Positions 54,654-61,818 of a stretch of DNA of 64,000 bases are shown here, piece after piece. Position numbers and translations under genes: made by a program. Each line of letters opens with the position of its first letter. Position 1 is the first letter of the stretch. A model generated the notes under the pieces. The model made no database searches. It was not told the DNA's origin and saw nothing but the letters and a program-made list of their open reading frames with translations. The DNA comes from Cyclobacteriaceae bacterium (lineage in GTDB: Bacteria; Bacteroidota; Bacteroidia; Cytophagales; Cyclobacteriaceae), in the NCBI GenBank assembly GCA_026003355.1, contig BPHC01000002.1, positions 248,001 through 312,000 on the forward strand. The letters run 5' to 3'.

Positions 54654-55532
54654 TCAGTAAAGTTCGTCCAGCGACATGTTCAGGTACTTTCGCATGGCAA
54701 AGAAAGTACTAAAAAAGGTAAGTATAATACCCGCCAGTATCAAAATACCAAAAAGGGTCATTTCGTGGCTGGGGTTGTGCAGCAAGGTGAGCTCTGGCAC
54801 CAGTTTCTGGCCATAGCGGGCAAGGCTGTACAGGCTGGCCGAAGCCAGCAGGCCGCCAATAAGGCCGTACAGAAGAGCGCGGAGCAGAAACGGCCGTTTA
54901 ATGAAACCGGCAGTGGCGCCCACCAGTTGCATGCTGCGGATGAGGAACCGCTGCGAGAACAAGGCCAGCCGGATGGTATTGTGTATGAGCATAACCACCG
55001 CAAGCAATAAAACAGCCAGAATGCCTGCAAGCAACAGGGCGATGCGGGTGGCATTCTGGTTAATGGCTTCAATAAGTTCCTGCACATAGTAAACCTGAAA
55101 CACACCGGTAAGGCTTTGCAGTTGCTGGCTGATGTCTTTCAGCTTTTCTTTGGTGTGGTATTCGGGAAGGATTGAAATAAGATAGGCATCGTGCAGCGGG
55201 TTTTCTCCCAGAAACCGCGTAAAGTCTTCACCGGTTTGTTCAATGAAGTTTTTTGCTGCTTCTTCTTTTGAAATAAACTGCAATGGAACCGATTTATTGA
55301 CAAACGGCAGCGCTTCGAGTTTTCTTTCCAGCTGTATCCGCTGGTTATCTGTAAGGCCGTTTTTTAAGTAAATCTGCACGCGTACCTGATTGCGCACCAC
55401 CTTTTCGAACTGGGCGGCATATGCTATAAGAAGGCCCAGTAAACCGGCCACCAGCAATGCCAGGGTTATGCTGATGATTACCCCCGGAAAAGGATAGTTT
55501 CCAAATTTTTTTCTGGTTGCGTTACGCTGCAT
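54654..55532 (-). CDS. ftsX: Cell division protein FtsX
   Basis: 292 aa. A first membrane helix (about 18-42), a periplasmic domain (about 43-165: VQIYLKNGLTDNQRIQLERKL) and three further helices (about 165-285) match FtsX. MQLVGATAGFIKRPFLLRALLYG is the typical cytoplasmic segment before helix 3. With FtsE it activates peptidoglycan hydrolases at the septum. ftsE is not in the window, so it is encoded elsewhere. Confidence 0.93.
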   Translation of the reverse strand: MQRNATRKKFGNYPFPGVIISITLALLVAGLLGLLIAYAAQFEKVVRNQVRVQIYLKNGLTDNQRIQLERKLEALPFVNKSVPLQFISKEEAAKNFIEQTGEDFTRFLGENPLHDAYLISILPEYHTKEKLKDISQQLQSLTGVFQVYYVQELIEAINQNATRIALLLAGILAVLLLAVVMLIHNTIRLALFSQRFLIRSMQLVGATAGFIKRPFLLRALLYGLIGGLLASASLYSLARYGQKLVPELTLLHNPSHEMTLFGILILAGIILTFFSTFFAMRKYLNMSLDELY

Positions 55533-55564
55533 GGCGCAAAGTTATGATTTCCATGCAAAGGCGT

Positions 55565-55590
55565 AAAAACAAACGCCCCCTTGCGGGGGC
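55565..55590 (-). terminator. Intrinsic terminator after the anti-sigma-like gene
   Basis: On the minus strand GCCCCC (55590-55585) and GGGGGC (55580-55575) pair around GCAA, a stable tetraloop, followed by GTTTGTTTTT. It separates the sigma/anti-sigma unit from ftsX. Confidence 0.75.
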
Positions 55591-55596
55591 TTTGCT

Positions 55597-56466
55597 TTAC
55601 TTTTTACGGTACCGTTTGAGCTTTTGCAACAAGGCTTTATTGGTTATGGGCACCAGCGGTTCGGGTTCTTCTTTACCGGTATCGAGCAGGTAGTAATAGC
55701 CCTTGTAGTACAATACTACGGTACGTTCCTGGCCCGACAGGAACTCGAGTATTTCGTACAGGTTATCTTCAAAGTTGCCGTACAATATCAGTTTGCGGTT
55801 TCTGAAGGCATAGTGGAAAGGATAACCGGTGTTGTTGCTTCGCTCCACTTCTATGGAGGAGGTAACAAAGCCACTTTCCACAATGCGGGCATGATGACTT
55901 TCCAGTTGTTCCCGCTCATTTGTTTCTTCGGTTTCGGGTATATAAACCTGAAGATTTGGCTGAGGCGATGTACCAGCGGGTTGTTTTTTTCCGGCCGGGG
56001 TCTCCTTTGCAACAGCTTTGTCTTCTAAAGCCTGCCCGTCTTCCTGTTCAGGAACAGGGGGTTGGGATTTGGGTTCAGGGTTGGTGGTGGTTTGGTTGTC
56101 GCGGTCGGTATGATTGGTTGCAGAGACGGTCTGTTGTGCAGCGGCTGGCGTGTTTTCTTTTTCCTGATTAAGGTAAAAATACAAAACAGTACTAATAGCA
56201 CTCACCGCCAACACCGATGAAACTATCTTCATAACCGTGCCGGAAGCGAGCGGGTTAGCCGGCGGCACCGGAACGTTGTTAAGCATGGCTTTTAGCTCAG
56301 CAACGCGGGCCCGGCGTATGCCTTCTATAATTTCTTTCTGAAAGGCCAGTTCCTTTTGCAGGGTGGGGTCGGACTGCAGTTGTTGCTCGAATGCAGCCTG
56401 TTCTTCCGGGCTCATTTTTCCGGAGAGGTATTGATCGAGTAATTCAAATTTTGCTTCGGGTGCCAT
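55597..56466 (-). CDS. Anti-sigma-factor-like single-pass membrane protein
   Basis: 289 aa from MAPEAKFELLDQ. The N-terminal 60 residues (LDQYLSGKMSPEEQAAFEQQLQSDP) look like the helical sigma-binding part of Bacteroidota anti-sigma factors without a zinc motif. One membrane helix (about 77-98: IVSSVLAVSAISTVLYFYL) is followed by a Gln/Pro/Thr-rich stalk (about 100-190). A C-terminal domain (about 195-289) has YPFHYAFRNRKLILYGNFED and a basic tail. It starts 4 bases after the sigma gene stop, so it is probably its regulator, sensing an envelope signal. Confidence 0.7.
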   Translation of the reverse strand: MAPEAKFELLDQYLSGKMSPEEQAAFEQQLQSDPTLQKELAFQKEIIEGIRRARVAELKAMLNNVPVPPANPLASGTVMKIVSSVLAVSAISTVLYFYLNQEKENTPAAAQQTVSATNHTDRDNQTTTNPEPKSQPPVPEQEDGQALEDKAVAKETPAGKKQPAGTSPQPNLQVYIPETEETNEREQLESHHARIVESGFVTSSIEVERSNNTGYPFHYAFRNRKLILYGNFEDNLYEILEFLSGQERTVVLYYKGYYYLLDTGKEEPEPLVPITNKALLQKLKRYRKK

Positions 56467-56470
56467 GGTT

Positions 56471-57064
56471 TTAATCCAAAAAGTCGTGCTCTGAGTACTG
56501 GGCACGAATTAATTCATCCAGTTTTTGCTTACACTTATATTTTTTTGTCTTGGCTGTATCGGTGTTGGCAAAACCCATGCGGTCGGCTATTTCCTGCATT
56601 GACAGTTCATCAAAGTAGTAATACATCAATACCTTCCTGCAGGTTTCGCCCAACTGATTAATACAACGGGCAATTATTTTGTTTCGTTCCTCGGTATCCG
56701 TGTCGGGGGTAACGGGCACATCTTTTTCTTCATTGCTAAGCCGCTTTTTCCGGTCCAGCTCTTTTCTCCACAGGTTCTGGCAAATGCTGTAGATGTAGGT
56801 GCTCATTTTGGAAGTGAGTACCAGCTTTCCGGATACGGCCTTCTGCCAGAAAACCACCAGGGCTTCCTGGTAGATGTCCCTTGCTTCTTCTTCGGTACCG
56901 CTGTTGTTGATGACCATTTTGGTCATCATCCGGTAATATTTTTTGTACAAGAACTCCAGGGCGCGCTCGTCTCCCTTACAAATGCGTCTGAAAATTTCAT
57001 TCTCATCCACATCAGCGCCCTGTCTGTATACCTGATGCTTTTTACCGGGTAACCTTTCTTCCAC
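56471..57064 (-). CDS. RNA polymerase sigma-70 family factor (ECF type)
   Basis: 197 aa from a GTG at 57064, the first start after an in-frame stop. A downstream GTG at codon 19 (DENEIF) is possible. Region 2 spans about 30-100 (EFLYKKYYRMMTKMV, then STYIYSICQNLWRKELDRKK) and region 4 about 130-190 (RKVLMYYYFDELSMQEIADRMGF). Region 1 and 3 are absent, as in ECF factors. The membrane protein 4 bases downstream is probably its anti-sigma factor. Confidence 0.9.
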   Translation of the reverse strand: MEERLPGKKHQVYRQGADVDENEIFRRICKGDERALEFLYKKYYRMMTKMVINNSGTEEEARDIYQEALVVFWQKAVSGKLVLTSKMSTYIYSICQNLWRKELDRKKRLSNEEKDVPVTPDTDTEERNKIIARCINQLGETCRKVLMYYYFDELSMQEIADRMGFANTDTAKTKKYKCKQKLDELIRAQYSEHDFLD

Positions 57065-57104
57065 TTTTTTATTGGTTTTTTTCGATTACAGGTTGATATG
57101 TTCT

Positions 57105-57527
57105 TTATTCGGCTTTTAGCCAGGTTTGGGTACGCCAAAATGGCCCCCAGTAACCGCGCACTTTTAGTTCATTGCCTTCACGCCATATTTTGCAGCGGTA
57201 AACCTTACCGTTTTCAGGGTCCAGAATGTTACCCTCTTCGTAGAAAGTACCGTTTTTGCGCAGGTCGCGGAGAATTTCCATTCCAATAATTTTTTGTCTG
57301 TACCGGGCATCGGCAGGGTCACACTTATCGCATATCGGGTCGGCTGGTTTACCCGGCTTCGGAAAAGTTTTCAGTATTTTACCGTAAAATCTGTCGTTGC
57401 GCTCAAAAATCTCTACGATGGCCTTGGCTTCGCCTGTGGCATCATCAATGGTTTTCCATTTACCCGTAATCTGGGCTTTGAGGGTAAAGGATGGCAACAG
57501 TAAAAAAATCAGAGAGAGTCTGTTCAT
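57105..57527 (-). CDS. DUF2147 family secreted protein
   Basis: 140 aa. A signal peptide (about 1-18, ending TLKAQ) is followed by a beta-rich lipocalin-like domain: ITGKWKTIDDATGEAKAIVEIFE, ICDKCDPADARYRQKIIGMEIL and the terminal VRGYWGPFWRTQTWLK. DUF2147 is widespread and of unknown function. A Cys pair in the CDKCD motif may bind metal or form a disulfide. It lies 40 bases before the sigma gene on the same strand. Confidence 0.85.
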   Translation of the reverse strand: MNRLSLIFLLLPSFTLKAQITGKWKTIDDATGEAKAIVEIFERNDRFYGKILKTFPKPGKPADPICDKCDPADARYRQKIIGMEILRDLRKNGTFYEEGNILDPENGKVYRCKIWREGNELKVRGYWGPFWRTQTWLKAE

Positions 57528-57540
57528 ACGGCTGTAAAAT

Positions 57541-57571
57541 AATGAAAAAGCCCCAAACTAGCGGGGCTTTT
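57541..57571 (-). terminator. Intrinsic terminator after the membrane pyrophosphatase
   Basis: On the minus strand AAAAGCCCC (57571-57563) pairs with GGGGCTTTT (57554-57546) across an 8-base loop, followed by TC. The A/T part of the stem doubles as T-tract. It lies 25 bases after the pyrophosphatase stop. Confidence 0.7.
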
Positions 57572-57596
57572 GTATTTTTGGAAAAGAGTTGAAGCA

Positions 57597-59891
57597 TTAT
57601 TGTTCAACGCCTGTCTGAAGCGGCTTTACTTCAATGACCTCCATTTTGGGATTTTCTTTAAGTGTGGTTGTATCATTTTCCTGGTTTGTTAGCAGCGGGG
57701 CAATAACGAGCGCCACTACCGACATAAGTTTAAGCAGAATATTGAGCGATGGCCCCGAAGTATCCTTGAAGGGATCTCCCACGGTGTCGCCCACCACGGC
57801 AGCTTTGTGGGGTTCTGATTTTTTATAGTAACGCTGGCCGTTTATTTCTACGCCTTCTTCAAAACTTTTTTTGGCGTTGTCCCAGGCGCCTCCGGCATTC
57901 GACTGGAAGATGGCGAGCAGCACGCCCGACACCGTTACGCCTGCCAGCATGCCGCCAAGCGCTTCTACACCAAAGCCGGGCAGGAAGGCTATCAGAACAG
58001 GTGCGATTACCGCCATGAGGCCCGGCACCACCATTTGCCGTATAGCTGCTTTGGTAGATATTTCAACACAGCGGCCGTATTCGGCTTTGCCATCGGCTTC
58101 GTTAAAAATTTTCTGGTCTTCTGCAGGCCATTCTTCCTTGCTTTTATCGCCATTGCGTTTCATTACTTCCAACGCGGCTTTCAGTGCGGGTATGGAGGTA
58201 AACTGGCGTCTTACTTCTTCTATCATCGACATGGCGGCCCTGCCCACAGCTCCCATGGCCAGTGCCGAGAACACAAAGGGCAGCATTCCGCCAATAAACA
58301 GTCCGGCCATAACATTGGCTTTCGACACATCAATTGATCCCAGCCTGGCAGTGGTCATAAAAGCACCGAACAAGGCCAGTGCGGTAAGGGCTGCCGAGGC
58401 TATTGCAAACCCTTTGCCGATGGCAGCTGTGGTGTTGCCCACGGCATCGAGTTTATCGGTTCGCGAACGTACTTCTTTGGGAAGCTCAGACATTTCAGCA
58501 ATGCCACCGGCATTATCGGATATGGGACCGTAGGCATCAACGGCCAGCTGAATTCCGAGGTTGGACAGCATACCCACTGCGGCAATGGCAATGCCGTACA
58601 GGCCACCAAAGTGAAATGCGCCAATGATCGATACGGCTATGATTATAATAGGCAGGGCGGTACTCATCATGCCTACACCAAGGCCGGCGATAATGTTGGT
58701 GGCTGCGCCGGTTGCCGATTGACGGACAATGGAAAGCACGGGTTTTTTACCCATGCCCGTGTAATATTCGGTGATGAGGCCTACGAGCAGGCCGGCTACC
58801 AGGCCGGTTACAGTAGCCCAAAAAACACCCATAGCTGTCATAGTGCGTACTACGGGGTTGCCTGCACTGTCGGTATACAGCGGGTCGGTAAACGACCATT
58901 GTGCCGGCAACATATAATTAATGATTAGATAAGACGCGATGATCATCAAACCAGATGATACAAATTCACCCATGTTGAGTGCTTTTTGCGGATTGCCGCC
59001 TTCGGCTACCCGAACGAAGAAGGTTCCGATAAACGACATTACAATACCCACACCTGCCAGCACCAGCGGAAGCAGTACAGCCGAGAGGCCGTTAAAGTTG
59101 TCGGTAAAGCCGGGCACCATGAAAGCTGCCCCCAGCACCATGGATCCCACTATAGAACCTACGTAAGATTCAAACAGGTCAGCGCCCATACCGGCCACAT
59201 CGCCCACGTTGTCGCCCACGTTGTCGGCAATTGTCGCAGGGTTTAGCGGATGGTCTTCCGGAATACCGGCCTCCACTTTACCCACCAGGTCGGCTCCCAC
59301 ATCGGCAGCTTTGGTGTAAATGCCACCGCCCACACGGGCAAACAGGGCAATGGAGGAAGCGCCAAACGAAAATCCGGTGATGATGGTGATTACCCGGGTG
59401 AGGTTTTCCTGACTGTCAACACCGAAAGAGTTGGCATAGATGGCGAATAAGGTGCTCAGGCCGAGTACGCCAAGGCCTACCACGCCCATGCCCATAACCG
59501 AGCCACCGGCAAAGGCAATCTGCAGGGCCTGGCCCAGCCCGCTTCTGGCGGCATTTGTGGTGCGCACATTGGCGCGCGTGGCGATGCGCATACCTATAAA
59601 ACCGGCCAGGGCCGATGAAAAGGCCCCCACCACAAACGAAACGGCAACCAGCGGTGAAGAAGTTTGCGAATCAGCAGTTACGGCCAGCAGAATGGCCACA
59701 CAAATTACAAATACCGAAAGAATTTTGTACTCGGCTTTCAGGAAGGCCATGGCACCTTCGGCAATGTGCCCGGCAATTTTTTTCATTTTGTCCGATCCTG
59801 CATCCTGGCGGTTTATCCAGGTGCTTTTCCACCACACAAACAACAGGCCCAATAATCCGAAAAGGGGAAGAAAATAATACAGGTTTGTCAT
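57597..59891 (-). CDS. hppA: Membrane-bound ion-pumping pyrophosphatase
   Basis: 764 aa from [10 protein letters not shown]; an in-frame extension to 59990 is unlikely. About 16 helices are visible. The pyrophosphate site includes [59 protein letters not shown], here quoted by its parts: [22 protein letters not shown] and a second DxxxDxxxD site near the C terminus. [10 protein letters not shown] carries Ala where K+-independent forms carry Lys, so the enzyme is predicted K+-dependent. It couples PPi hydrolysis to H+ or Na+ export; which ion cannot be decided here. It has its own terminator. Confidence 0.94.
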   Translation of the reverse strand: MTNLYYFLPLFGLLGLLFVWWKSTWINRQDAGSDKMKKIAGHIAEGAMAFLKAEYKILSVFVICVAILLAVTADSQTSSPLVAVSFVVGAFSSALAGFIGMRIATRANVRTTNAARSGLGQALQIAFAGGSVMGMGVVGLGVLGLSTLFAIYANSFGVDSQENLTRVITIITGFSFGASSIALFARVGGGIYTKAADVGADLVGKVEAGIPEDHPLNPATIADNVGDNVGDVAGMGADLFESYVGSIVGSMVLGAAFMVPGFTDNFNGLSAVLLPLVLAGVGIVMSFIGTFFVRVAEGGNPQKALNMGEFVSSGLMIIASYLIINYMLPAQWSFTDPLYTDSAGNPVVRTMTAMGVFWATVTGLVAGLLVGLITEYYTGMGKKPVLSIVRQSATGAATNIIAGLGVGMMSTALPIIIIAVSIIGAFHFGGLYGIAIAAVGMLSNLGIQLAVDAYGPISDNAGGIAEMSELPKEVRSRTDKLDAVGNTTAAIGKGFAIASAALTALALFGAFMTTARLGSIDVSKANVMAGLFIGGMLPFVFSALAMGAVGRAAMSMIEEVRRQFTSIPALKAALEVMKRNGDKSKEEWPAEDQKIFNEADGKAEYGRCVEISTKAAIRQMVVPGLMAVIAPVLIAFLPGFGVEALGGMLAGVTVSGVLLAIFQSNAGGAWDNAKKSFEEGVEINGQRYYKKSEPHKAAVVGDTVGDPFKDTSGPSLNILLKLMSVVALVIAPLLTNQENDTTTLKENPKMEVIEVKPLQTGVEQ

Positions 59892-60013
59892 TGGTTTAAG
59901 GTTAATAGTCAAATGAAGTACATGCAGATAACCTGCAGTAATCCGGCTTTGGCCGGCCCGGCCAAAAATGGCAGCGCAAAGATAGAACAACGATTAAAAC
60001 AGGCAAAAAACGG

Positions 60014-60412
60014 TTAGCCGTGACTGAAAAGTGGCTTGAGGATATTCCAGAGTTTTTGTTTGGCATCCTTGTCGGCCGCAAGCCTGTTCATGTCATCGGC
60101 CAATATAACCGTGCCGGACCCTGTGTTGTGAACGGTATACAGGTCAGGCGGGCGGGCTGTGAAGGATGCTCCAAAAGCTACAATTACCCTGCTGGCCAGG
60201 GTGGCGAGGTAATGGTTTTCCAAAACAGGCCGGTGGACGATGGGCACTCCCGCAGCCGGAAAACCCAAAGCCTGGATAAGCCGGAATAATGAGGCCTGCG
60301 CTTCGGGAGTTAGTTCCTGCCAGGGTCTGGAAATGATAATGGTGAAGGGCCGGTTGATGCGGTACACCGGTTCATTGAAAATAAAGGGCAGGGCTAAAGG
60401 GCAGAGGTTCAT
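60014..60412 (-). CDS. Protein of unknown function, alpha/beta
   Basis: 132 aa, no family recognised with confidence. It begins MNLCPLALPFIFNEPVYRIN and continues as an alternating alpha/beta Rossmann-like domain: TIIISRPWQELTPEAQASLF, RVIVAFGASF, GTVILADDMNRLAADKDAKQ. The position and general look resemble small DNA-polymerase psi-type or phosphatase-like proteins, but I cannot support either. It overlaps the thioesterase stop by 4 bases, so the two are co-translated. Confidence 0.6.
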   Translation of the reverse strand: MNLCPLALPFIFNEPVYRINRPFTIIISRPWQELTPEAQASLFRLIQALGFPAAGVPIVHRPVLENHYLATLASRVIVAFGASFTARPPDLYTVHNTGSGTVILADDMNRLAADKDAKQKLWNILKPLFSHG

Positions 60413-60930
60413 TCGATATTAAAAATAGATTTTAACTCGTGGGCGTCCTGGGGCTTCATTCTTCCGGCCAGGATTAACCGAAGCTGCCTTCTGCGCAGGG
60501 CGCCATTGTAATACTCACGGTCTTCGTCTGTTTCCGGTTCGATTTCGGGTACATCAATGGGCCGTCCGCTCTGGTCAACAGCCACAAAGGTAAAGTAGGC
60601 ACTGTTGCTTACCGTTTTTTTTCCGGTGGGTATATCTTCGGCCTCGACATCAATCCGCACTTCCATTGATGAGTTGAATGCGCGTGTTACCCGTGCTTTT
60701 AGCGTAACCACATTGCCTAGTTGAATGGGGTGGTTAAAGGAGATGTTATCAACCGATGCGGTAACCACAATACGGTTGGAATGCTTTTGGGCCGAGATGG
60801 CCGAAACAATATCCATCCAGTGCATCAGGCGTCCACCCATCAGGTTATTCAATGTATTCGTGTCATTGGGCAACACCAGTTCGGTCATGCTTACAAACGA
60901 CTCGCGCGGAAATTTTTTTTTTCGGGGCAT
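60409..60930 (-). CDS. Acyl-CoA thioesterase (hotdog fold)
   Basis: 173 aa single hotdog domain. The catalytic helix segment is NDTNTLNNLMGGRLMHWMDI, with the acidic Asp in HWMD. RIVVTASVDNISFNHPIQLGNVVTLKARV is the central sheet. It belongs to the YciA/acyl-CoA thioesterase group, which releases CoA from acyl chains in the cytoplasm. The C-terminal region (about 125-173) is charged and helical. It lies 14 bases after pcm on the same strand. Confidence 0.9.
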   Translation of the reverse strand: MPRKKKFPRESFVSMTELVLPNDTNTLNNLMGGRLMHWMDIVSAISAQKHSNRIVVTASVDNISFNHPIQLGNVVTLKARVTRAFNSSMEVRIDVEAEDIPTGKKTVSNSAYFTFVAVDQSGRPIDVPEIEPETDEDREYYNGALRRRQLRLILAGRMKPQDAHELKSIFNIE

Positions 60931-60944
60931 ACAGGTGTAAATGT

Positions 60945-61595
60945 TTATTTCTTCCAGCCTTGCTCACCCAGCAGCGGCACAAAGCTAAAGTAATCGAAAT
61001 CTTCGCGAATAAGTTTGTTGCCTTTTTTTGTGATGCGTACCATAACCTGCTTTTCACGGTCGCCTACCGGAATAATCAGCAGGCCTTCATCGGCCAGCTG
61101 TGCGGTGAGCGCCTCGGGAATTACCGGGGCTCCGGCTGTAACCAGTATGCGGTGGTAGGGAGCAAATGCGGGCAGCCCTTTTGAACCATCGCCCAGGTGA
61201 AAATGCGGGCGATAACCCATTTTGGGCAAAAGCTTCCGTGCTTTTTCGAACAGAACCCTGTTGTATTCAATGGTATATACGCGGGCTCCCAGTTCCAGCA
61301 AAATGCAGGCCTGATAACCGGAGCCGGTGCCCACTTCAAGCACCGATTGCCCTGGCTGCACCATAAGTTTCTCGGTTTGAAAGGCTACGGTGTAGGGCTG
61401 GGAAATGGTTTGTCCTTCGCCAATGGGAAAGGCCTTGTCCTGGTAGGCATGTTCCAGGAAGGCATTTTCAAAAAATACATGGCGGGGTACTTTTCCAATG
61501 GCTGTCAGTACCCGTTCATCGGTTATGCCTTTTTGTCGCAGTAGCCTGACAAGCTTATTGCGTAGCCCCCGCTGCCGGTAATTGTCCTCAAACAT
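60945..61595 (-). CDS. pcm: Protein-L-isoaspartate O-methyltransferase
   Basis: 216 aa from MFEDNYRQRG. The SAM-binding motif is LEVGTGSGYQACILLELG. Preceding GEGQTISQPYTVAFQTEKL and following VYTIEYNRVLFEKARK are typical of Pcm. It repairs isoaspartyl damage in proteins. It heads a short minus-strand run with the thioesterase and the unknown protein. Confidence 0.95.
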   Translation of the reverse strand: MFEDNYRQRGLRNKLVRLLRQKGITDERVLTAIGKVPRHVFFENAFLEHAYQDKAFPIGEGQTISQPYTVAFQTEKLMVQPGQSVLEVGTGSGYQACILLELGARVYTIEYNRVLFEKARKLLPKMGYRPHFHLGDGSKGLPAFAPYHRILVTAGAPVIPEALTAQLADEGLLIIPVGDREKQVMVRITKKGNKLIREDFDYFSFVPLLGEQGWKK

Positions 61596-61750
61596 GCTGA
61601 TTTTGGGGCAAAAAAGAGGTTTTTTAAGGGTTAAACAAAGTTTCGGCAAAACTTTAGGAAAATTGAAACCTATAGGCGTACTTTAGGGTTCTCACATGCA
61701 CAGTGATACAGCTTTGCCATAGCGTTTCACGTGTATTAACCCGAACCCGA

Positions 61751-61778
61751 CAGTAGTGGTGTTTAACACCAACTACTG
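61751..61778. repeat. Inverted repeat between pcm and the CHAT gene
   Basis: CAGTAGT (61751-61757) pairs with ACTACTG (61772-61778). Inside them GGTG pairs with CACC, with one bulged A. The hairpin is strong but has no T-tract on either strand. The rest of the 223-base gap (61596-61818) contains A/T-rich sequence near pcm, probably its promoter, and nothing else I can support. Confidence 0.5.
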
Positions 61779-61818
61779 CTGGGGCGGGCTAAATATCTGA
61801 TTATCAACCCTTTGTTTT

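Noticed and set aside
57871-58533. Long plus-strand ORF opposite hppA (220 codons)
   Set aside because: It is the antisense shadow of a well-conserved membrane protein gene; composition is low-complexity Ala/Pro/Ser.
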